A stretch of 64,000 nt of DNA from Reticulitermes speratus (lineage: Eukaryota; Arthropoda; Insecta; Blattodea; Rhinotermitidae): NCBI GenBank assembly GCA_021186555.1, contig JAJKFL010000010.1, positions 1,612,001-1,676,000 on the forward strand. Direction: 5' to 3'. The notes below the pieces were generated by a model. It was not told the origin of the DNA. It made no database searches and was given only the letters and a program-made list of their open reading frames with translations. Both the position numbers and the translations under genes were made by a program. Shown here piece by piece: positions 46,309 through 55,969 of the stretch; the first letter of the stretch is position 1, and every line of letters starts with the position of its first letter.

Positions 46309-46545
46309 TTTAGGTTCTCACAGCAGTGACTATGAAAACTGCTATGTTATCTAGTGACATGTGATGCCATGTAGCTTGGTGGACAGTGGGAGCAAAGGAT
46401 ATTTCCCCACAGTTTAACTGCAACATGATATGGAAATGATCAGCCTTAAACTCCAGCTGATTTATCCATTGGGGAAGATATCTGCTACACAGTGGGCAGT
46501 TGGGTAAGGACCCTGACCCTGACAAAGATGGCAACAATGACAGAA
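46309..46545 (+). repeat. MITE-family left end, partial
   Basis: TTAGGTTCTCACAGCAGTGA matches the 20745 and 34848 copies. The inner GTGATGCCATGTAGCTTGG resembles 42130-42160. The right end is diverged. Confidence 0.45.
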
Positions 46546-47250
46546 ACTGACATCCTCTCTTTGAGCATTAATAAAAATATGTTTATGGTTATAAGAGGTA
46601 CATAATTAATATGTACTTTACTTCTGGCACCAAAACACGAACGTGCATTCACAGGCGGAAATGGAGTCCATATACGTATACAGGAAGGAAGATTAAACTG
46701 AATATTGTGAGATAGCTGACCAAAAAGTGTGTTAACAGCAAGCACCCCTCAGCATCTGCTTAAGTCCAATTCTGCAGGGTGCTTACTTATATGTGTTACC
46801 ATAATCCTGCAGTTTAAATACTGGCAGTAAATGGCAAAATTGGTCAGTGTGTCTGTGTGTTCGTCTGTTGCTTTTTGCCACTTCTGTCTCCTTTCTCTTT
46901 TCCCTTGTTCCTTCTCTTCATAGCATCCAATTACAAAACCATCTATCTTACTCTCATTCTTTCCTCACTTCTGCTGTGTTTCTATCCTTACTGTCCTTTA
47001 TTTTGTCTTTCCACTCATTTTTCCATTTTTCTTTGTCTTTCCTTTCATTTATTTATTTCTCCTTATTTTTTTCTTTGTACTCGTTCACATGGATTGAATT
47101 ATGAAGATGTTCAAGAAAAGGGGCTCTGAAGCATTGTGTATTGTGACTGTGGCTCACAACCATAGGAGACAATATTTGAACAGTGACATTCTTATTGTTA
47201 CACTTTAATTAGTTGTGTTTCAGACATCGAAGTAAAATTACATTGTCTTC
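46546..47250. other. pyrimidine-rich sequence, no gene
   Basis: From 46870 to 47090 there is a long T/C-rich stretch giving spurious Phe/Leu/Ser-rich frames. No feature is supported. Confidence 0.45.
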
Positions 47251-47299
47251 TGCTTAATTATGCACCAAACCATTATGAGGTTTAGAGGGGAGGAGGACG

Positions 47300-48340
47300 A
47301 GTTCCAGGCATTCTTAATACTGGTACTAGAGAAAGCTCAATAATCATATCTCAATTTTAGAAGTGGATTCTAATACAGAATATTTTACTGGTCATGGCCT
47401 TCACCTTAATGGGCTAGGTAAGGAAGCTATCTGTAACCAAATTGTTTTAACTACTGAGAAAATCCTTCAGTTTAAGGAAGACAAACCCACCAGCATGGAC
47501 TGGAAAAGTCCAAGTGGACAATACTAATCAAAATAGCATTGATAGATGTAGTGATTTTTCAATTACTGAAATGAAATGTAATTCTGATACTGACTGTAAC
47601 AGTGTAAATGTTAATGGTCATAGAATGAACCACATAACATCAATTCCAACTCTCATAATATATCAACAGTACCTAAAAGTACTGATAATTTAAAGGAAAA
47701 CGTGGCAAACCGTACATCTACTAGATGAAGAAAGGTACCTGTTACTAAAAAAGATGACTTTTTACAGGAAATAAAATGATAAGACTAGATAATACAGACT
47801 GTGAATACTGATACTTCTCAATTAGCTAATGCTGATAACTGTCAATCAGTTATTACCGACTTAAGTAACCAAGATCTTTTGAACATAACTTTGATATCTT
47901 CAACTAATAATGTTTATTCAATGCTACCTGATTCACAAACTTCATTTAAAGTTCACCATCAGAATATTTGTAGTCTAAAATATAAAACTAACTATTACTG
48001 ACTTAAGTAACCAAGATCTTTTGAACACAACTTTGATATCTTCAACTAATAATGTTTATTCAATGCTACCTCATTCACAAACTTCATTTAAAGTTCACCA
48101 TCAGAACATTTGTAGTCTAAAATATAAAACTAATGAATTGTTGAGTTTCTTATACCCACATTATCCCCACATCATTTGTTTAACTGAACACCACTTGAAA
48201 TCAATTTGAGTTAGCTAATATAAGCATAGATAACTACAACCTTGGGGCTCATTATTGTAGGAAATCCTCTTTGAAAGGTGGAGTTTGTATTTAGAAGGCA
48301 CGGCATCTTACTGGAAGACATCTTCATATCAATGAATCTA
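47300..48340 (+). pseudogene. LINE 5' region: end of ORF1 and start of the endonuclease
   Basis: From about 47930 the sequence codes F-K-V-H-H-Q-N-I-C-S-L-K-Y-K-T-N-E-L-L, H-Y-P-H-I-I-C-L-T-E-H-H-L-K. This is the start of an apurinic-type endonuclease of CR1/Jockey LINEs (normally H-Q-N-I-x-x-L with Asn, and T-E-H/T-W). It goes on with broken frames (Y-N-L-G-A-H-Y-C-R) to about 48340. Upstream 47300-47850 is Asn/Thr/Asp-rich, like the preceding linker. It is interrupted by stops and a tandem duplication. Confidence 0.65.
47851..48134 (+). repeat. 142-bp tandem duplication inside the LINE endonuclease
   Basis: TATTACYGACTTAAGTAACC begins both copies (47851 and 47993), which then run in parallel through TATAAAACTA with few differences. 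Since 142 is not a multiple of three, the duplication shifts the frame and introduced a stop. The copies differ at about three positions, so it happened after the element had inserted. Confidence 0.9.
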
Positions 48341-48344
48341 ACTA

Positions 48345-50050
48345 CTATACTTGCGAGAGATTTGTGGTAGACAAAATGCAAACTGCAAGCTTCCTTATGT
48401 TACAGTATTACAAACAATGTTGAAAGAAACAGCTGTTGTATAATTCATGCCATTATCCAGGAACTTATCTGGAAGGACTGATGAAAACCATGGAAAAAAA
48501 TCAGTACTGTTGCAGTCCAAGCCAACATTCAAACCAGGCACCTCCCAAATACAAGTCACTATTATCATGTCTTCAGCCAACTTGCTGGTGATTTGTTTTC
48601 ATCATTTTGATGCAGTAAATTATATCACTGTGGTGCTGAAGTACATTTAAATAAAAAAACAGTAAAGTTTTATGAAGCATCACTAGGGAATAGTGTATGC
48701 CAATAGATAGAGGGGTGAGTAACACAAACAATTGTAGTATGAGCTGAGATGATGAAGTACAACAAAAGAGAACATATTCACACATTTCAACTGTAAAATG
48801 TACAGCACCCCATTTACTGCCTCCAGAAAAAGCAATGTGTTAATTACTGAAGTTAAATTATTGGGAAATAGAGAGATGTAGAAATCACAACAGACTCTAC
48901 ACAAAAATATGACATTAGAGTGAACTTCCCAGTAAATAAAATGCTGGATAAATGGACTTTTACTTTTAACAACAGCTGACTGTAAGGTTCAGGATCTCGC
49001 TGAAAATTTATTCACCTGATCAAGAAATTCTTTAACAGTAACAGTTTCCACAGTCTGAAGTGTTCTAGTTACACGTTCAGATTAAACGAAAGCCTGAGAT
49101 GCTGGCAGAGCAAAGATATTACAGTTTTAATATCCGACATTCTCCTCACACCTATTAATAATATGAACTCTGCTTAATATTCTACCTGTACGTTGAGCTC
49201 ACACAATTAAAACTTCGTAAATCACGCATACATAGACAATCTACCCACAATTTCAAATATTACGAATTTTACTGAATCTCGCAAACATTGTGGTCTCAAC
49301 ATATCGATAGTCGATTCATGTTTCCCACCAATCAGAGACGTCAACGAAGTTTGAACGATTACAGAGAGAGTATGAAGAGGGAACATTAAACAATAAAAAC
49401 TCATTTGTAATTCATGTTCACGACTTTGTAGTAACATTGAGCAGTAAGTATACATACCATTAATTCTGAAGTATTTAGGGCCGTAAATAGGATAATACTT
49501 TCGGCAGTTTTTAATTGCGTATGTTACATTTCATCTTTTATTTTAATAAAGTTACGTACGTATACTTACCACATAATTCATGGTAAGCAGTTACAACATA
49601 AATAATGGTATTATACACACAGGTACTTATGATTAGTATACTGATCACTCTATAATGTAGTATACCAGTATTAGAAGTACAAAATCACTTACGCCCTTGT
49701 GTAAAATATTGATTTTGCAGCACATTATTTCATGGAACAGCGGGGTCAGCGGCATAACGTTCAGATTTTCATCACAGAATTTGACGGTCTCTTATACTGG
49801 GATAGGTATCCGTGTTTTGTTTTCCCTTTAAAGATAGATTTTGTTGTACGTACCGTCAGATTAAAAGAATGCATTTTTTTCAAGAATTATTTATGTGATT
49901 AATATTAAACTTAAACAGCAACTGAATTGTCTTTATAACTGAAGCACACGATGTTCTGCGTGAGGTCCGAACTGAATGTAATGCAGACTAGGTGCTCTTC
50001 GTGACCTTTCAGAACGCGCCTAAACAAGGTTTTCTTTGCATGTTTCGAGA
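48345..50050. other. no gene assigned; possible promoter near 49300
   Basis: Mostly unique AT-rich sequence. Around 48460-48560 a short stretch reads L-S-G-R-T-D-E-N-H-G-K, similar to a repeat-derived peptide common in insect gene predictions. A less AT-rich block at 49250-49450 holds an exact TATCGATA and a GTAAGTAT donor-like site at 49443. Confidence 0.4.
49302..49309. promoter_or_regulatory. DRE-like palindrome TATCGATA
   Basis: Exact match to the insect DREF-binding element found in promoters of housekeeping genes. It lies in a comparatively CpG-containing block, 134 bases before a GTAAGT. Eight bases can occur by chance, and no downstream coding exon was identified. Confidence 0.3.
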
Positions 50051-50057
50051 ACGCACA

Positions 50058-50081
50058 CAGCACAGCTATAAACTCGCACAC
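50058..50081 (+). promoter_or_regulatory. TATA-containing segment shared with the 36124 promoter
   Basis: CAGCACAGCTATAAACTCGC agrees with 35863-35882 except for one base (C/T before TATAAA). No start codon exon of the MG type follows here. The similarity suggests a duplicated promoter or a shared mobile 5' end. Confidence 0.4.
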
Positions 50082-50143
50082 ACAGATTATCTAGATTATC
50101 AGACTGTGGGTGCCTGTCAGGGCTGTGGTTGGGTTTAGGGTAT

Positions 50144-50167
50144 CCGTGTCGACAGCTGTCGACACGG
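50144..50167. repeat. perfect 24-bp palindrome
   Basis: CCGTGTCGACAG followed by CTGTCGACACGG, with no mismatch. It lies just before the SGNH-fragment repeat and shares ATCCGTGT with the array unit, so it could be an element terminus. Confidence 0.85.
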
Positions 50168-50199
50168 TTACTTCATAGCATTCACATAACGCGTTATTA

Positions 50200-50820
50200 A
50201 GAGTTCATTACTTGATAGCATTGGGAATGTGAGAATTTTTCTATGTGCGTACGTGTGTGTGTGAGACATTGTCTAGTAAAAATGTTTTCTGTAGCTGTAC
50301 CTTTGTCACTGTAACATGCTTAAAAGACTTCATAAGTTTCACCACATTTCTATTAAATGTTTTCACTTCAGGGTTAACACAAGACCAATCACATAAATCG
50401 TGTCGCTCTGGGACACTCATTACAATTATGTTCGTATGACTATTAATTTCCACAAATTTTACTATGTCTTTAAACGCATCTCCGGAATTATTTTCCTAAC
50501 GTCGTTAGTGCCTCCCCAAAAAAACAATGATGTATTTCTTCGTTAAAGATTCAATGCCACCCGTTGCTGAAGAGGTTAGTGTGTCTGCGTTAGCTCCCGG
50601 TTTCACGCTCTGTTAAGACTGCATTAGTTGATAGTATTGTGAAAATGAGAATTCTTGTATGTGCGTACTTTCCTGTGTGACAATTCGCCCGTGTGAGCAT
50701 TTATCAATGTCAGCATTTATCCGTGTGAGCATTTGACAATGTGAGCAATTATCCGTGAGAGCTTATATCCGTGTGAGCATTAATCGGTGTGGGTATTTTT
50801 CCTTTGAGCATCGAGAGGAC
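50200..50820 (-). repeat. second SGNH-fragment copy with GTGTGAGCAT array
   Basis: Bases 50265-50620 match 1005-1345 closely (CACTGTAACATGCTTAAAAG, AACACAAGACCAATCACATA, GATTCAATGCCACCCGTTGC), which is the minus-strand SGNH relic with its own frame breaks (minus frame 50453-50241). To the right (50625-50810) is the array with TTTCCTGTGTGACAATTCGC and GTGTGAGCATTTATC units. To the left, 50205-50265 repeats the array-side block CATTACTTGATAGCATTG in direct orientation, unlike the inverted arrangement at 366-1560. Confidence 0.75.
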
Positions 50821-51137
50821 TGTACTACGACATATTAAGCAGGATGACAACAACGGAAAGCTATTGCCGGTACACGTCAGAGTCCATCGCAACCAGCACG
50901 GTGCAGTGTGTGATCTACTGTAACTTTTAGAAGTGCAAACAATTTTTTATACAATAGACGCAGTGAACAGTGCTTTTAACAAGATTTTTTAACAAACCAT
51001 CATTTTAACTTTGATTTATGACTCGTGTGTTTTTTTTTAACTTATGAACAAGTGTCTTATGCCCAAAATAGTGCATAATCAAAAGTGCCAACCACAGATG
51101 CAGCATTTGTAAAGCACCTTTTATAATAGAGAAAATA

Positions 51138-51178
51138 ACCCCTGATGATGGCTCATGAGGAGCTGAAACGCGTAGGGT
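51138..51178 (+). ncRNA. hammerhead ribozyme motif 3, all core parts intact
   Basis: Helix I ACCC (51138-51141) pairs with GGGT (51175-51178). The core CTGATGA is at 51142-51148. Helix II GGCTC/GAGCT (51150-51154 and 51160-51164) has a short loop. GAAAC is at 51165-51169. Helix III is the minimal A-C/G-T pair set closed by GC, and the cleavage base is A at 51174. This is the compact type with very short helix III known from Penelope-like elements. GTGCATTTGTTGG follows at 51217. Confidence 0.6.
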
Positions 51179-51284
51179 AATCATGATATAGGGAGCAAAT
51201 TTGCACCTTATAATTTGTGCATTTGTTGGCATTTTATCTTAAATAATAAAATGCAAGGTGAATTAAAACTTAAAATTGTAGTAT

Positions 51285-51890
51285 GTATGTTAGTAAGTAA
51301 GTTTAGGAAAACATCGGTCCTCTTTAGGGCCACACCAGTGCTTTTTAGTAAGTAAGCTAGAAAATAAGTTAGAAAGTAAGATAGTAAGTAAGTTAGTAAG
51401 TTAGTATATAAGTTACTAAATACATAAGTAAGTTAGTAAGTAAGATAGTAAGTTAATAAGTAAGTTAGTAAATAAGTTAGTATGTAAGTTATTAAGTAAG
51501 TTAGGTAGTAAATAAGTTAGTATGCAAGTTATTAACTAAGGTAGTAAGTAAGTTATTAAGTAAGTAAGTTAGTAAATAAGTTAGTAAGTAAGTTAGTAAC
51601 TAAGTAAGTATGTCAGTAAGTAAGTTAGTAAATAAGTTAGTAAGTAACTTAGTAAGTAAGATAGTAAGTTAGTAAATAAGTTAATAAGTAACTTAGTAAA
51701 TAAGTTAGTAAGTTATTAAGTAAGTTAATAAGTAAGTTAGGTAGTAAATAAGTTAGTAAGTTAATAAGTAACCTAGTAAATAAGTTAGTATGTAAGTTAT
51801 TAAGTAAGTTAGGTAGTAAATAAGTTAGTATGTAAGTTATTAACTAAGTTAGGTAGTAAATAAGTTAGTAAGTAAGTTAGTTAACATCAT
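51285..51890. repeat. (TAAG/TTAG)n satellite-like array
   Basis: About 600 bases built from TAAG, TTAG and TAAA tetramers, typically TAAGTTAG or TAAGTTAGTAAG, with scattered GTATG and GGTAG variants. No coding potential. The length is liable to assembly error. Confidence 0.9.
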
Positions 51891-51894
51891 GACA

Positions 51895-53220
51895 TATTTT
51901 TGTAGTAATTACTTAGAGTTCTTGTAAGTAATTCTGTGTGCCGGCACTATGACATTACTTTCGCTCAAAAACACGAATTCCAGATAGCATCACATCCCTA
52001 TCTGGACTAGTGTCTCGGATGTGGATATGAAATCCTGTGCATGACGCAGGGTTACATATCCCCCCTCCAGGTCCTGTGCCTCATCGTGGCGAGGGGGTGT
52101 AACAGTGAATGGTGTCTGCTTCTATGTGAGGCTGCTGTAAAATTTATATTACTGGATTTTGAAATGACTTTTAAATTCCCTGTCATGTTCCACAATTTTC
52201 TGGATATCTGTTAAAACACGTTATTACCCGCCATATTTACGTAGAAACTTGTATTAAAACTTTATACTATTAGGTCACCAAATCAACTAATAATTTCAGT
52301 ACAACTGATCATAAACTGGTATAGGTTTGTACTGTATCTGACACAAAATGTGTCACTGCATACAGCAGCCATATTAACTGGCATCATTCACTGGCCAAAG
52401 CAGGACACGATAAAAGCTCGAACTATCTGATATCCGAATTGTCACCACACACCCACACAAACAACCACTCACTTGCGACTTCTGTTAGGCGCCAGTACGT
52501 AAATATCCTATAAGGTAATATTAATATAGTTAAAGGAAAAGTTCACAGATCATTTACTAATTACTATTATACTTATTTAATATACTTCAGTAGCAGAGGA
52601 AGGCAGCATTAAGTGATGTACATTATATCTTGAATAGGAGTGTCATAGTTGTATTGTGAGCAAAGTAACGAACTTTGAGTCATGAGTAGTGTTCCATGGT
52701 GCAGAATCACATCTCTTGTGTTAAGTGTTTCATGAACTCCCTACAAAAGTGATTGTCACTTTGTTTGTTGCCATGTGGATATGTCATTTATCTTGAACAG
52801 TAGCTTCACTAGTTTAAATATCTTCACTCTGTGATCGGTGAACCATTTTGTTATTACAAACCTGTACTAAGTTAGAACATAGGCTGTCAATTATTTTAAC
52901 ATTTGGGGAACATTTGTGCTTGCAGATGAGTTATTTATGAAGAGCTGTGAGAGATGATACAATACAACCCCTCTAAAAACACCTTGGTTTAAACTGAAAC
53001 ATGTCATTTTGGGACACTAAGTCCAAACATATAATGTGAAAACTACTGTAAAATGAACTTCTGAAAATGGGAATAAAAAACAAGGAAGATGGTCAGTATT
53101 CCAGTGTTCTGGAATATAGCACGATGTACAATGGTATATAGGTATGATGCCAGTCATATCACAGACAACTGGAATCATCATCATTATCCACTGAGAACTT
53201 CAAATCTCACACTGAAAAAG
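51895..53220. other. no gene seen
   Basis: AT-rich intergenic sequence. A patch near 52060-52110 (CATCGTGGCGAGGGGG) looks repeat-derived but cannot be assigned. Confidence 0.45.
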
Positions 53221-53224
53221 GTCA

Positions 53225-53425
53225 ACTGAAATATTTTTTAATGCTTGTATAATTTTTTGTGTCCTCTGCAGTCTGGGATTCAGCTCTGAAGCAATAGTCC
53301 CGTAAGACTTGGGGTTCTGCCACAGTGCCATTGTGGTTTTCACTGTTCTGGGATGTTGTGTCGCATTGGCTTGTAGGTGGTAACAAACTACTAACAGCAC
53401 CACGCAACATCCCAGAAGAGTTAAG
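53225..53425. repeat. CTTCTGGGATGT MITE-like foldback copy
   Basis: GTTCTGGGATGTTGTGTCGC (53346) and its inverse GCAACATCCCAGAAGAGTTAAG (53404) flank a core, as at 15478 and 32750. Confidence 0.55.
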
Positions 53426-54028
53426 ACCTATAGGACTATTCGTGTCAGAAATGAGAAAGAATTGTGCCTACAAACAAAATATGTGCTGAATACAATACAT
53501 ACACTATACAAACAATGTATTTCCAATAATAATACAGTCATCCTTTTGTGTTTGCAACATTTGTAGATGTTTATGTGTTCGAAATACAGCTTGCCTGACA
53601 AATTTTACTGAAACAATATGCAGTTTTATCACATAAATGGTCTAGAAGGTCAATGATGACAGCAGAATATTTTATCATTACATCCATTGTTCATACTCAT
53701 CCACTGTCCAAGGTGTACAACCAACCCATGTGATGTTACAGTACCATGGGACTCAGTCTCATCACACTCCTTTGATTAAAACAAATACCCAGCACATTAT
53801 GGAATAATTTACGAGTAAACTTTATTCTATTTTCAACGTGTCTATAATTTACCAGTAATTTTAATCTCAAACATTATAGTGTCAACTGCCGTGGGCACCA
53901 TACTCTCTAGGCACCAAAACATGGGTGTAATGTGCTACACATTTGTTTAGAGCTCCATAATGTACCAGGTATCATTTGCAAATTCCACTTTGTAATTTTT
54001 ACAAATGTGTGTCACATAAAACAGTGTA

Positions 54029-54721
54029 CAGGGTCATCGAAAAAGAATGCCGGGATTATAAAAACCCATCACTCAAAAACTCTTAAACATGTCGAAATGA
54101 TTCAAAGTGTTAAAATGTGGCAAAAGAACGTAAGTTTTGGACATGCTGAGTTAATGGGTTGGGGTGGCGGGCGAGCGAGCTTGAGATGCGCTCTGTAATC
54201 GTGTTGTAGGCCCTTTCTTTTTTATGGAGAGCACCATTACTGGAGACATTTACCTGGACTTGCTTCAACTTTATGTTTTCCCACAAATTGAAGACTTGGA
54301 AAGAGAAACTGGGTCATTTTCATGCAGGACGGAGCACCTCCCCATTTCAGCCTGCCTGTGCGCGGAGCCTTGAATGAGAAGTTCCCCAACGCCTAGATTG
54401 GAGGGGGGACCAATTCCCTGGCCTCCCAGAAGCCCTGATCTTACCCCGATGGACCTTTTTTTTTTGTGGGGATATGTCAAGAACTCTGTGTATGGTGAAA
54501 AGATTGGGGATCTCCAGCACCTACGGGATAGGATCGCAACAGCCATCACAATGTAACTCCGGACATAATTCAGCGGACTTGGCACAAGATCGAAACATAC
54601 TAAGGTAAGACAAAAACTAAAGACATTCCTTAGCATCTTAACACTTGAATCATTTCGATACGTTCAACAGTTTTTGAGTGACACGTTTTTATAATCCCGG
54701 CATTCTTTTTCGATGACCCTG
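54029..54721 (+). mobile_element. Tc1/mariner element relic, 693 bp, ~85-bp terminal inverted repeats
   Basis: CAGGGTCATCGAAAAAGAAT begins at 54029, and its inverse ends at 54721, with TA outside both. The pairing continues for about 85 bases with few differences (GCCGGGATTATAAAAAC, CACTCAAAAACT). Inside (54210-54560), in broken frames, are V-F-P-Q-I-E-D-L, P-P-H-F-S-L-P-V-R-G-A-L-N-E-K-F and R-S-P-D-L-T-P-M-D-L-F-F-L-W-G, which is the second half of the transposase. The first half is deleted. Confidence 0.85.
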
Positions 54722-54724
54722 TAC

Positions 54725-55380
54725 ATTAGTGTTAGTACTTCAACTGAGTCCCCCAATACCTGTATTATGTTGGGTTTTACTATAATTATTTTTGCAGTCA
54801 AGTGCATATTAGGAATGCAGGCCGTATATCAGGTCTGACTATATGTGATTACACGTTGCTGCCCCGAGCACAAAACATAAATATGCAACTAGGTAACAAT
54901 ATCGTACTACTGATTATGAGAGACAGCTGCCTGTTGGGAGTAAACGAGCTTGAAGTCAAGCCAGACTATTAATGACACTAGTCCAGCGAAGCACAGTCCT
55001 GCAATCGCTCTCAGCTTCCAGTGGGCATTACAGCTGCGAAGAATAGACAATATCTGCAGATCCTAGCAACAGAGTACAATATATTGCAACATTACATACA
55101 AGTCATTTAGTAGGAACAATTTTCTCACCTGTATTTTCCTTAAAAGAATGCAGTGCCATGACAGTGCTCTAAATAGAAAATAAAAGGCATGGGTTTGGAA
55201 ATGTAACAGTAAAGAATGAAAAAAGGAAGGGTCCACAATGCCAGAAAAGCTATATGTGAGAGCAAACCAACATCCACAGAAGCCTGCGAGTCTTCCCTAT
55301 CCTCAGCCACACAAACTCAGTCCACATTCTCACACTGTACTTGCTAAAGACTGATATCAACATCTTCCCACCTACAATAC
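54725..55380. other. no gene seen
   Basis: No supported feature between the mariner relic and the LINE tail. Confidence 0.45.
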
Positions 55381-55384
55381 GTTT

Positions 55385-55703
55385 CTCCACTGTTTTCCTT
55401 CCTCTCCATTCCCAGTACATATTCTCTATACTACTGTTTGTTGTTAAGAATAGAGGATTATTCAAAACTAATTTTGATGTTCATAAATTTAATACAAGAT
55501 CTAATTATGATCTACACCTCCCCACAGTGAAATTAACATTATTCCAAAAAGGAATTTGTTATTCGGGTATCAAAATTTATAACCACCTCCCGTTACATCT
55601 TAAGCAATTATCGTATGACATTAATAAATTTAAATCAGCTTTAAAAAGGTTTCTTCTTACAAATTCCATTTACACCTTGGATGAATATTATAGTTGGAAA
55701 TAA
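55385..55703 (+). pseudogene. CR1/Jockey-group LINE, last ~100 codons
   Basis: The open frame to the stop at 55701-55703 reads S-Q-Y-I-F-S-I-L-L-F-V-V, F-N-T-R-S-N-Y-D-L-H-L-P, Q-K-G-I-C-Y-S-G-I-K-I-Y-N-H-L-P and F-K-S-A-L-K-R-F-L. This is the conserved ORF2 C-terminus, the same segment seen near 4150-4500 on the minus strand. It is severely 5' truncated. The 3' UTR probably runs to about 55960. Confidence 0.8.
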
Positions 55704-55969
55704 ATAAGGATCTTGGTTCCAGTAATTAAGGTTTTTATATTGTTGTCTAATTAACATATTATTTATTCTGCTACAAGTTGTAAATCAAGTATTCATTATT
55801 TATAATAAGACCTAGGTTTACTGTTTTAATTTTATGTAATATTTAATCTCATGACTTGCTCTGTGTAGCCTTTACACTGTCTTAAATTTTTATACCTAGA
55901 TAGATCAATGACATGTTCTGTATCCAATCCTTGGATTTATGGAATGTAAATAAATTAATGAAAGATAAA

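Noticed and set aside
46847..47129. Plus-strand frames of 85-90 codons made of Phe, Leu and Ser
   Set aside because: They come from a pyrimidine-rich tract. There are no conserved motifs, splice signals or homology that I can recognise.
51285..51890. CRISPR-like or telomere-like regular array
   Set aside because: The units are 4-8 bases without unique spacers. Insect telomere repeats are TTAGG, not TTAG/TAAG. It is a simple satellite.
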